Of a DNA stretch of 10,230 bases, positions 5,716 through 10,230 are shown one piece after another. The notes under the pieces are model-generated. The model worked only from the letters and a program-made list of their open reading frames with translations. It searched no databases and was not told where the DNA came from. The position numbers and the translations under genes are program-made. Each line of letters opens with the position of its first letter. The first letter of the stretch is position 1. Location of the stretch: positions 1 to 10,230 of the forward strand of contig DAOUEN010000091.1 in the NCBI GenBank assembly GCA_034430415.1. The letters are read 5' to 3'. This DNA comes from JADFUZ01 sp034430415. GTDB taxonomy: Bacteria; Chloroflexota; Dehalococcoidia; GIF9; AB-539-J10.

Positions 5716-5793
5716 ATGGCCTGCAAGATTACTCAAGACTGCATCGCTTGCGGTGCCTGTCAAGCCGGGTGTGCGAATGGAGCTAAGCAATGA
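5716..5793 (+). CDS. 25-residue mini-ferredoxin peptide (single four-Cys motif)
   Basis: A very short gene encoding 25 residues that match the first half of a clostridial-type ferredoxin: M-A-C-K-I-T-Q-D, then C9-I-A-C12-G-A-C15-Q-A-G-C19-A, then N-G-A-K-Q and stop. The C-X2-C-X2-C-X3-C set is complete and enough in principle to hold one [4Fe-4S] cluster. The Pro that normally follows the last Cys is Ala, and C3 is extra. A perfect ribosome site lies 7 bases upstream, and the TGA stop overlaps the trxB ATG as ATGA. It may be a functional minimal ferredoxin, a leader peptide whose translation controls trxB, or the remnant of a longer ferredoxin cut short by the stop. The intact motif and intact ribosome site argue against simple decay. 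Confidence 0.7.
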   Translation: MACKITQDCIACGACQAGCANGAKQ

Positions 5794-6707
5794 CAAAACA
5801 CGACGCAATCATCGTGGGAGCTGGCCCTGCCGGGCTTGCCGCGGGTCTCTATACCTCACGGGCGGGTCTCAAGAGCTTGCTGATCGAGCGTGGCATCTCC
5901 GGAGGCCAAATGGTGAATGCCACGTTAGTAGAGAACTATCCCGGCTTTGTTGACGGTATCTCCGGCTCCGAACTGGGCTCGCTCATGCACCGACAGGCGA
6001 CCAAATACGGCCTGGAGCTTGTAACTGCTGAGGTTACAGGCATTACTACGGGGCAACCCCATCTTGTCTCCACGACTGAGGGCAGCTTTGAAGCTGTGAC
6101 CATAATCATCGCCGCCGGCTCCGAGTATCGTAAGTTGGGAGCCATTGGCGAGGAGAGGCTCATAGGGCACGGCGTTTCCTATTGCGCCACCTGTGATGGC
6201 TTTCTCTTCCGTGGCCGTGAGGTGGCAGTTGTGGGTGGGGGTGATACCGCCATCACCGATGCTTTGGAGCTCAGCCGGCATGTCACGAAGGTGCACGTGA
6301 TACATCGGCGGGACCAGCTTCGGGCGGGGCACGTCCTCCAGCAACGAGCCTTCGCCCACCCCAAACTGGACTTCATCTGGGACACGGTGGTAGAAGAGGT
6401 TATGGGGCAGGAGCTGGTGAAGGGGCTCAAGCTGAGCAATGTGAAAACGGAGCAGCGTTCCATCTTGGAGCTGGATGGTGTCTTTGTCGCCATAGGGTTC
6501 ATGCCCAATAGTCAATGCTTCTCCAACATTCTAGACCTCAATGACGCCGGCTATATCATCACTGATGAAACAATGGCTACCTCAGTTAATGGTATTTTCG
6601 CTGCCGGCGACATTCGCAGGAACTCCCCCCGCCAGATCGCTGCTGCAGTCGGGGATGGTGTCACTGCTGCCATGTCCGCCTTCAGGTATCTTCAGAATAT
6701 AGGCTGA
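5790..6707 (+). CDS. trxB: Thioredoxin-disulfide reductase
   Basis: A 305-residue flavoprotein that moves electrons from NADPH through FAD to thioredoxin in the cytoplasm. The FAD site is G10-A-G-P-A-G15; the redox pair is C132-A-T-C135-D-G in the standard TrxR position; the NADPH domain has V-G-G-G-D-T-A (148-154) and H172-R-R-D-Q-L-R-A179. The FAD-closing motif is G-I-F-A-A-G273-D274 with a following R-Q-I near 281. Both NADPH motifs are kept, so this is NADPH-type and not a ferredoxin-dependent flavin reductase, despite its neighbours. The ATG overlaps the mini-ferredoxin stop (ATGA) and no separate Shine-Dalgarno was found, so translation should be coupled. Likely partners are the thioredoxin at 8658 and possibly Fe-S proteins of this cluster. 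Length is normal (about 305-320). Confidence 0.95.
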   Translation: MTKHDAIIVGAGPAGLAAGLYTSRAGLKSLLIERGISGGQMVNATLVENYPGFVDGISGSELGSLMHRQATKYGLELVTAEVTGITTGQPHLVSTTEGSFEAVTIIIAAGSEYRKLGAIGEERLIGHGVSYCATCDGFLFRGREVAVVGGGDTAITDALELSRHVTKVHVIHRRDQLRAGHVLQQRAFAHPKLDFIWDTVVEEVMGQELVKGLKLSNVKTEQRSILELDGVFVAIGFMPNSQCFSNILDLNDAGYIITDETMATSVNGIFAAGDIRRNSPRQIAAAVGDGVTAAMSAFRYLQNIG

Positions 6708-6752
6708 ACCCGATGAATAGCCTCCCAGCTTCGTTCACAACAGGTATCGAAA

Positions 6753-6962
6753 GTGCTCATAAGGTCGCTGCTAACGATAGATTTCAACAAGTGTGACCCG
6801 GGGAACTGCGACAAGGGGACCTGTGCCGCCGCCGGCGCCTGTCCCCACCGGGTGTTTATACAGGAGGAACCCTACGGTTTCCCCATGCATTATGTGACTA
6901 GATGCCGGGGCTGCGGCCTTTGTATAGCTGCGTGCCCGTTGCAGGCTATTCGGATAGTATAG
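6753..6962 (+). CDS. Ferredoxin-like protein Fdx2 with two four-Cys groups
   Basis: A 69-residue Fe-S protein with C14-X4-C19-X4-C24-X5-C30-P and a canonical C51-R-G-C54-G-L-C57-I-A-A-C61-P cluster motif. It is the paralogue of Fdx1 at 3284-3496 but has all eight Cys, so it should carry a normal [4Fe-4S] cluster in the second group, and probably another in the first. Start: GTG at 6753 with AGGT 7 bases upstream, matching the N-terminal length of Fdx1. It follows trxB after 45 bases and precedes the NifX-like gene by 44. Possible role: electron carrier or cluster source for the module. Confidence 0.87.
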   Translation: MLIRSLLTIDFNKCDPGNCDKGTCAAAGACPHRVFIQEEPYGFPMHYVTRCRGCGLCIAACPLQAIRIV

Positions 6963-7006
6963 TTGATGCTGACTTTGCAGAATTGCCTTCGAAAGGAGAG
7001 CACACT

Positions 7007-7402
7007 ATGGGATTCTTGATAGCATTCGGCACCGACGACGGAGAGCACTTGAATAACGACCATGTAGGTATGGCGAAGTACTTCTATGTCTATGAATTCA
7101 CAGATGGCAAAGACAAGCTTATCGAGCAGAGAAGAAACACCAGCTTCACCGGGGATGAAACCGCGAAACATGGGGACCCGGAGAAAGCCAGGGCCACCTC
7201 CTCCATCTTGCAGAATGTGGACGTCCTTGTGGGCAAGAAGTTCGGCCCCAATCTCCCCAGGTTGCTTAAGAAATTCGTCTGCGTACTGGTGAGAACGGAC
7301 TCGCTCCCTGTCGCAGTTGAAACCGTGCGCCACAACATGGACAGGATAGCGGAGGAGACGGACAAGGGGGAAGACAGAAAGCATATCGTGCTGAGACCGT
7401 AG
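7007..7402 (+). CDS. NifX/NafY-like (dinitrogenase FeMo-cofactor biosynthesis) protein
   Basis: A 131-residue protein of the NifX/NafY/VnfX superfamily, an RNase H-like fold that carries metal-cluster precursors such as NifB-co. Family landmarks: start M-G-F-L-I-A-F-G-T-D-D-G, H19-V-G-M-A-K-Y-F-Y-V-Y-E (the h-x-G-x-a-x-y-F element), K-H-G-D-P-E-K-A at 54-61, and D-V-L-V-G-K-K-F-G-P at 72-81. Start ATG 7007 is set by AAGGAG 8 bases upstream. Many anaerobes without nitrogenase keep such proteins, with unknown cargo. No nitrogenase genes are visible here, so a role in carrying another Fe-S or metal cofactor for this cluster is the best inference. It ends the tight gene train; the next gene starts 64 bases on. 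Confidence 0.88.
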   Translation: MGFLIAFGTDDGEHLNNDHVGMAKYFYVYEFTDGKDKLIEQRRNTSFTGDETAKHGDPEKARATSSILQNVDVLVGKKFGPNLPRLLKKFVCVLVRTDSLPVAVETVRHNMDRIAEETDKGEDRKHIVLRP

Positions 7403-7466
7403 CCGGCTAGGGTTGCTCCTTTGCCGGAACCCCTCCAGCACCACCCCACCACGCTGAAAGTCAATC

Positions 7467-8516
7467 ATGAATAGACTACCGAAAGCCACACTGCTGGTGA
7501 CATTGGCCTCACTCGTAATCTCAGGCCTCGCCGCAGCCGCTTGCTCCTCAAACCCTGCCCCAACCCCCGGGGAAGACTCGCCGGCCTACCACCTGGAGGT
7601 CGATTTGCTTGGAGACAAGACCGACTTCCTCGTTGATGGCCGGGGAGCGCTCCAGTCGCGGGTAGAGCTAACGTCGGATGACGGCCTCATCACCCTCACC
7701 ATGGACATGGCGACGGCGGTCACGGACGAAGATGAGAAGCCCCTTCACGCTATCCGTGTCGCGGTTGACGATAGTCCGCCCCCTCCCCCACAAGACGCTT
7801 TCGTTGCCGGCCCGGTCTATGAGCTGGCACCCCGGAGTGCCGCATTCGACCCGCAGCTCCGGCTTACCCTCAGCTACGACGCGGCCGACCTGCCCGAAGG
7901 GCTGAGAGAAGACGAGCTTTATGTCGCCTGTCACGACGGTTCTGAATGGCGCCGGCTGCTCTACAAGAGGGTTGATGCCGGGCTTCATTCAATCAGTACT
8001 CACCTCTCCGATTTCAGTCTCACCGCTATCGCTGTTCTGGGACCAGAGGAGCCGGCTCCATCGCTTCCTCCTGCTGTGACCAAAACCAAAGGCGCACAGG
8101 TGGGCAACCTGGCGCCTGACTTCGAGCTTGATGACCTCGACGGAACCCCTGTTCGCCTCATTGACCTGCGGGGTATACCGGTAATGCTCAACTTCTGGGC
8201 CACGTGGTGCGGTCCCTGCCGCTCTGAAATGGCCGACATACAACGGGTATACCAGGAATGGGCGGCCGAGGACCTGGTGCTCCTGACTGTTAACATGGGC
8301 GGGACCTCTTCCCAGGTAGCAGAGTTCCTTGAGGATCAACAGATCTCCCTTCCCGTACTGCTTGATTCCAAACAGGATGTATCCGGGACCTATAACATTC
8401 GCTACGTTCCCACTACCTTCTTCATCGACGAAGACGGCGTCATTCAAGCGGTGAAAGTCGGTGCTTTCCCGGACCAGGACTCAATAGAAACGGAGCTTGA
8501 CAAGATCGTGCCCTAG
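7467..8516 (+). CDS. Secreted lipoprotein with C-terminal TlpA/ResA-type thioredoxin domain
   Basis: A 349-residue extracytoplasmic protein. The N-terminus is a lipoprotein signal: basic start, hydrophobic stretch 8-20, then A-A-A-A-C26-S-S (lipobox with Ala at -3, a little loose), followed by a Pro/Ser-rich linker. Residues about 40-195 are a beta-rich domain I cannot name; its H-D-G-S-E-W-R-R and final S-T-H-L-S-D-F-S resemble cell-surface beta-sandwich modules. After a Pro-rich linker comes the TlpA/ResA domain (about 211-349): A-P-D-F-E-L, N-F-W-A-T-W247-C248-G-P-C251, and the cis-Pro loop Y-V-P315-T-T. ResA-like proteins reduce or oxidise disulfides outside the membrane, often for cytochrome c or metal-site maturation. 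It appears to be the outward arm of the thioredoxin system encoded beside it. Ribosome site weak. Confidence 0.9.
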   Translation: MNRLPKATLLVTLASLVISGLAAAACSSNPAPTPGEDSPAYHLEVDLLGDKTDFLVDGRGALQSRVELTSDDGLITLTMDMATAVTDEDEKPLHAIRVAVDDSPPPPPQDAFVAGPVYELAPRSAAFDPQLRLTLSYDAADLPEGLREDELYVACHDGSEWRRLLYKRVDAGLHSISTHLSDFSLTAIAVLGPEEPAPSLPPAVTKTKGAQVGNLAPDFELDDLDGTPVRLIDLRGIPVMLNFWATWCGPCRSEMADIQRVYQEWAAEDLVLLTVNMGGTSSQVAEFLEDQQISLPVLLDSKQDVSGTYNIRYVPTTFFIDEDGVIQAVKVGAFPDQDSIETELDKIVP

Positions 8517-8588
8517 CCGATCCAGTCGCAGTCATGGGCCCTTGAGTATTTCATGGTTGGCAGAGAGCCTCCTCGAGGCAATCGGCAT

Positions 8589-8617
8589 TTGCACTCGAAG
8601 GTGAGCTTTGATACACT
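8589..8617 (+). promoter_or_regulatory. Weak candidate promoter upstream of the thioredoxin gene
   Basis: TTGCAC (3 of 6), a 17-base spacer and TACACT (4 of 6) in the 141-base gap between the TlpA-type gene and trx. The inverted repeat ATTGC-3-GCAAT at 8627-8639 lies just before the ribosome site. It may give trx independent expression; the match is poor enough to be chance. Confidence 0.25.
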
Positions 8618-8657
8618 CGGACGCTTATTGCGCAGCAATCAGATTAAAGGAGGTAGC

Positions 8658-9032
8658 ATGAGCAAGGTTATAGAGATCACGGATCGGAACTTCGAAGAGG
8701 AGGTGATGAGGTCGGATATTCCCACTGAAGTCGATTTCTGGGCGCCCTGGTGTGGCCCTTGTCGTATGGTTTCACCCGTATATGATGAGCTCTCAGAGGA
8801 ATACCAGGGCAGATTCAAGTTCTGCAAGATAAATGTCGATGAAAATACTCAGACGGCGGTGAAATATCAGATCATGAGCATACCTATGCAGATGTTTTTC
8901 GCTGGTGGTAAGCACGTCGACCAGATCCTCGGCGCAGTTCCCGAGTCTATGATACGGTCAAAGGTTGAAGAGGTTCTGAAGAAGTATCCGCGGCACACCG
9001 CCGGCAGCACGGGAGAGGGAAAAACCCAATAA
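8658..9032 (+). CDS. trxA: Thioredoxin
   Basis: A 124-residue cytoplasmic thioredoxin, reduced by TrxB. Active site W31-C32-G-P-C35 after V-D-F-W-A-P; cis-Pro loop S-I-P76; G-A at 92-93 in the final strand. Start ATG 8658 has AAGGAGG at 8647-8653, 4 bases away. Differences from a standard thioredoxin: the residue after the cis-Pro is Met (S-I-P-M-Q-M-F-F, usually S-I-P-T), C56 sits in F-K-F-C-K, and there is a 17-residue hydrophilic tail after the last helix (K-Y-P-R-H-T-A-G-S-T...). The changed loop borders the substrate groove, so this may be a specialised thioredoxin for local clients. A 20-base gap separates it from the reading frame of the Fe-S domain gene. Confidence 0.94.
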   Translation: MSKVIEITDRNFEEEVMRSDIPTEVDFWAPWCGPCRMVSPVYDELSEEYQGRFKFCKINVDENTQTAVKYQIMSIPMQMFFAGGKHVDQILGAVPESMIRSKVEEVLKKYPRHTAGSTGEGKTQ

Positions 9033-9079
9033 CACGCTATCCCAACTGCTAATTGTGTTGCGGGGAGGGAGATGAAAAG

Positions 9080-9421
9080 GTGGCAATCGCTGCTAAGGAC
9101 AGAATAAAGAGCATATACGAGGCCCTGCCCAAACTCGACTGTGGTCGATGTGGCTACGCTAATTGCGGGCGATTCGCCAGAGCGGTGGCAGAAGGCAAAG
9201 CCTCACCTTTTGGCTGCCGCCAGAACCCCCGGGCAGGCTACAGGATAAGCGAGATCGTTGGAGCGAAAGCCCCACGAAACGGCTACGGGCTGCCGCAGCC
9301 TGGCTGGTCTCAAAGACCCGAACCTCTTTCCCCGGCACTGCTGAGAGAAGATCTGGGCGGACTTTCCGCCAGACTCGACACTATCCTGACCAGAATAGAA
9401 CAGTTGAAGCGCCACGGATAG
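9080..9421 (+). CDS. Small CFeSP-type Fe-S domain protein
   Basis: A 113-residue protein with a stand-alone [4Fe-4S] domain of the kind found at the start of the corrinoid Fe-S protein large subunit (AcsC/CdhE) and in RnfB: L-P-K-L-D-C21-G-R-C24-G-Y-A-N-C29-G-R-F-A-R-A, then F-G-C46-R-Q-N-P. Spacing C-X2-C-X4-C-X16-C fits PF04060. The second half is a Pro-rich linker and a C-terminal amphipathic helix (about 85-113, L-R-E-D-L-G-G-L and I-L-T-R-I-E-Q-L-K) that could dimerise. Start: GTG 9080 with GGAGGGAG upstream; a TTG at 9053 would add nine residues including two Cys. In CFeSP this domain delivers electrons to re-reduce the corrinoid. Here it may do so for another protein; no corrinoid domain is attached. 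Confidence 0.82.
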   Translation: MAIAAKDRIKSIYEALPKLDCGRCGYANCGRFARAVAEGKASPFGCRQNPRAGYRISEIVGAKAPRNGYGLPQPGWSQRPEPLSPALLREDLGGLSARLDTILTRIEQLKRHG

Positions 9422-9466
9422 GGATAGAAACAAGATGGCTTTCTTGTCTCACATCACCCATCACCC

Positions 9467-9496
9467 AGATTGCCACACCTTCGGCTCGCAATGACA
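9467..9496. repeat. Dispersed 'GTCATTGCGAG' type intergenic repeat (partial)
   Basis: On the minus strand this reads TGTCATTGCGAG, then GAAGG, then GGCAATCT, a form I recognise from small palindromic repeats scattered through many bacterial genomes. The ends ATTGC (9469-9473) and GCAAT (9488-9492) are inverted repeats. It lies 45 bases past the Fe-S gene stop. Recognition is from memory and was not searched. Confidence 0.5.
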
Positions 9497-9500
9497 GCGG

Positions 9501-9540
9501 ACTCCCGACTATCGACTCTCGACTCGTCTCCCGACTCGCC
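9501..9540. repeat. Degenerate heptamer array ACTNNCG
   Basis: Three head-to-tail heptamers ACTCCCG, ACTATCG and ACTCTCG (9501-9521), then a 12-base unit ACTCGTCTCCCG and a final ACTCGCC. The decamers ACTCCCGACT and CGACTCGTCT both recur overlapping at the right edge of the window (10216-10230), so the motif occurs at least twice within about 700 bases. Confidence 0.55.
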
Positions 9541-9617
9541 TCCCATCACCCCATCCCACTTTCGTCCGTGGTCCACAAGGTAGGCCACATCGCCGTTCCG
9601 GCAGCGAGCCGAGACTA

Positions 9618-9833
9618 TCACTTTTCGCGGGAAGAAACCAGGCCTTGCCAGAGTCGGAGTCTGTGGCGATTCAGTTCTTCCTCACGCTCAATGAGGGGGA
9701 CCATCTTCTTGCCGACTTCGGTTGTGAACAGGAGCCTTCCCTCAGGGAATAGGAGTTGCTGTTGCTCCTTCACCTTGTCAAGCTCGCGATAGACGTCCCC
9801 CAGACACCTCTCCAGTTCTTCTCTCTTAGACAT
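9618..9833 (-). CDS. Small charged coiled-coil protein, unknown function
   Basis: A 71-residue, strongly charged and mostly helical protein with no recognised domain. Start ATG 9833 has GGAGG 7 bases upstream on the minus strand, a good site. Heptad-like segments are E-E-L-E-R-C-L-G-D-V-Y-R-E-L-D-K-V-K-E-Q and V-P-L-I-E-R-E-E-E-L-N-R-H-R-L-R-L-W; they flank a short F-P-E-G-R-L-L-F turn, so a helical hairpin is likely. One Cys (C10). There is no signal peptide or membrane segment. It is transcribed against the large module and may use the promoter at 9992-10020. Overlapping frames on the other strand and upstream look less protein-like. Confidence 0.6.
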   Translation of the reverse strand: MSKREELERCLGDVYRELDKVKEQQQLLFPEGRLLFTTEVGKKMVPLIEREEELNRHRLRLWQGLVSSREK

Positions 9834-9991
9834 CCTTCGGCCTCCATTGAATCAGGGGGGTTAGCTGATGCTCTTATCTTCGTCGCCCTTTGCTGCCTCA
9901 CGCTCAGGGCTGAAGCTGAACTCATGAACATCACCACAGGACAGGTCAGGCTGATGCCCGCCTCACTCATCTTGCCAGCCCTCCCATTTCA

Positions 9992-10020
9992 ATTATACGC
10001 CCCTCTAACTCCAGTTTGAA
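9992..10020 (-). promoter_or_regulatory. Sigma70-type promoter on the minus strand
   Basis: Read on the minus strand: TTCAAA (4 of 6) at 10020-10015, a 17-base spacer, and a perfect TATAAT at 9997-9992. Transcription would start near 9985, about 150 bases before the coiled-coil gene. A short frame from ATG 9970, with GGGAGG 9 bases upstream, lies in that leader. Confidence 0.5.
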
Positions 10021-10028
10021 TGGATAGC

Positions 10029-10048
10029 ACTTGTTTCGACTTGTTTCG
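10029..10048. repeat. Perfect tandem duplication of a 10-base unit
   Basis: ACTTGTTTCG occurs twice in a row with no mismatch. It is just upstream of the minus-strand promoter, in the position of an activator or UP-like site, or it is a simple slippage duplication. Confidence 0.6.
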
Positions 10049-10059
10049 CCTGCTTTTCA

Positions 10060-10108
10060 CCCCATCTCGCCCCCATCCGTACCTGCAATCGCCCCCTCTC
10101 CCTCCCCC
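10060..10108. other. C-rich tract, G-quadruplex potential on the minus strand
   Basis: Five runs of C (10060-10063, 10070-10074, 10092-10096, 10100-10102, 10104-10108) within 49 bases. The minus strand therefore has five runs of three or more G. Gaps between runs are 6, 17, 3 and 1 bases, so a compact quadruplex needs one long loop or uses split runs. Confidence 0.4.
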
Positions 10109-10230
10109 GTATCACCATCTGATCTCGTTCAGCGCGTAGTTGCTGACCACAGCACCCAGGCTAACTAACCAGCCCCACCGCTAGCTCAAAGCTCCCGCTC
10201 ACTCAGACCGCCCCAACTCCCGACTCGTCT

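Larger units (their letters stand above)
9834..10230. other. Intergenic region without a supported gene
   Basis: 397 bases to the window edge. It holds a minus-strand promoter (9992-10020), a perfect 10-base tandem duplication of ACTTGTTTCG (10029-10048), a C-rich pyrimidine tract (10060-10108) and a return of the ACTCCCG motif (10216-10230). No reading frame in it has a convincing start, ribosome site and protein-like composition. Confidence 0.6.

Noticed and set aside
7405..7430. CCGGC...GCCGG stem after the NifX-like gene as a terminator
   Set aside because: Only 5 bp with a 15-base loop and no T-run.
9430..9447. ACAAGA-6-TCTTGT hairpin after the Fe-S gene as a terminator
   Set aside because: AT-rich 6-bp stem with no T-run after it; too weak to call.
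9770..9970. 66-residue minus-strand frame with promoter and ribosome site
   Set aside because: Signals are in place but the protein looks non-coding and its end overlaps the 71-residue gene by 64 bases; kept only as a possible leader frame.
9756..10019. 87-residue hydrophobic frame on the plus strand
   Set aside because: TTG start without a ribosome site; antisense to the better supported coiled-coil gene; composition looks like non-coding translation.
10115..10160. Possible C-terminal end of a minus-strand gene (reads ...S-N-Y-A-L-N-E-I-R-W-stop)
   Set aside because: The frame is closed by a stop within about 70 bases upstream and has no ribosome site or start of note.
1..10230. CRISPR arrays, tRNA, rRNA, transposases, phage genes
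   Set aside because: No regularly spaced repeats, cloverleaf, rRNA core or transposase/integrase motifs were seen on either strand.

Overview
The window looks like a piece of a strictly anaerobic bacterial chromosome, moderately GC-rich, dense in metal-cofactor genes and using Shine-Dalgarno sites plus sigma70-like promoters. A methyltransferase corrinoid protein, several ferredoxin-like proteins, a CooC-type ATPase and a CFeSP-type Fe-S domain would fit an anaerobe with corrinoid and C1 metabolism. Dehalococcoidia (Chloroflexota) is my best guess from gene style. It is an inference and was not tested by any search.

Layout. (1) 1-1555, plus strand: the end of a corrinoid protein followed by its likely partner, a uroporphyrinogen-decarboxylase-like methyltransferase that lacks the Cys ligands of the MtaA/MtbA zinc site. 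(2) 1622-2125, minus strand: a CPBP-family intramembrane protease with a TTG start. (3) 2277-2638: a promoter, a palindromic leader and a 78-residue three-Cys protein of unknown function. (4) 2742-3219: a palindrome and a near-consensus promoter that runs into the Fur-family gene, implying a leaderless or almost leaderless mRNA. (5) 3284-7402, plus strand: a tight gene train with ferredoxin-like Fdx1, a SAM methyltransferase, a NifU-like domain protein, a CooC-like ATPase, a MIP18/DUF59 protein, a 25-residue mini-ferredoxin, a thioredoxin reductase, ferredoxin-like Fdx2 and a NifX-like protein. (6) 7467-9421, plus strand: a TlpA-type lipoprotein, a cytoplasmic thioredoxin and a small CFeSP-like Fe-S protein. 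(7) 9422-10230: repeats, one small coiled-coil gene on the minus strand with its own promoter, and a C-rich intergenic tract.

The genes from 3284 to 9421 read as one metallocofactor and thiol-redox module. CooC, NifU, MIP18 and NifX are each known from metal-cluster assembly or cofactor delivery. TrxB, thioredoxin and the TlpA lipoprotein would supply or remove electrons at thiols inside and outside the membrane. The ferredoxin-like proteins could carry electrons or clusters. Several parts are unusual in the same way: the NifU-like protein has one Cys, the MIP18 protein has none, Fdx1 has Arg where its paralogue Fdx2 has a cluster ligand, and a 25-residue peptide carries one complete four-Cys motif and is coupled to trxB by an ATGA overlap. 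No CO dehydrogenase, nitrogenase or other client enzyme lies in the window, so the target of the module is unknown.
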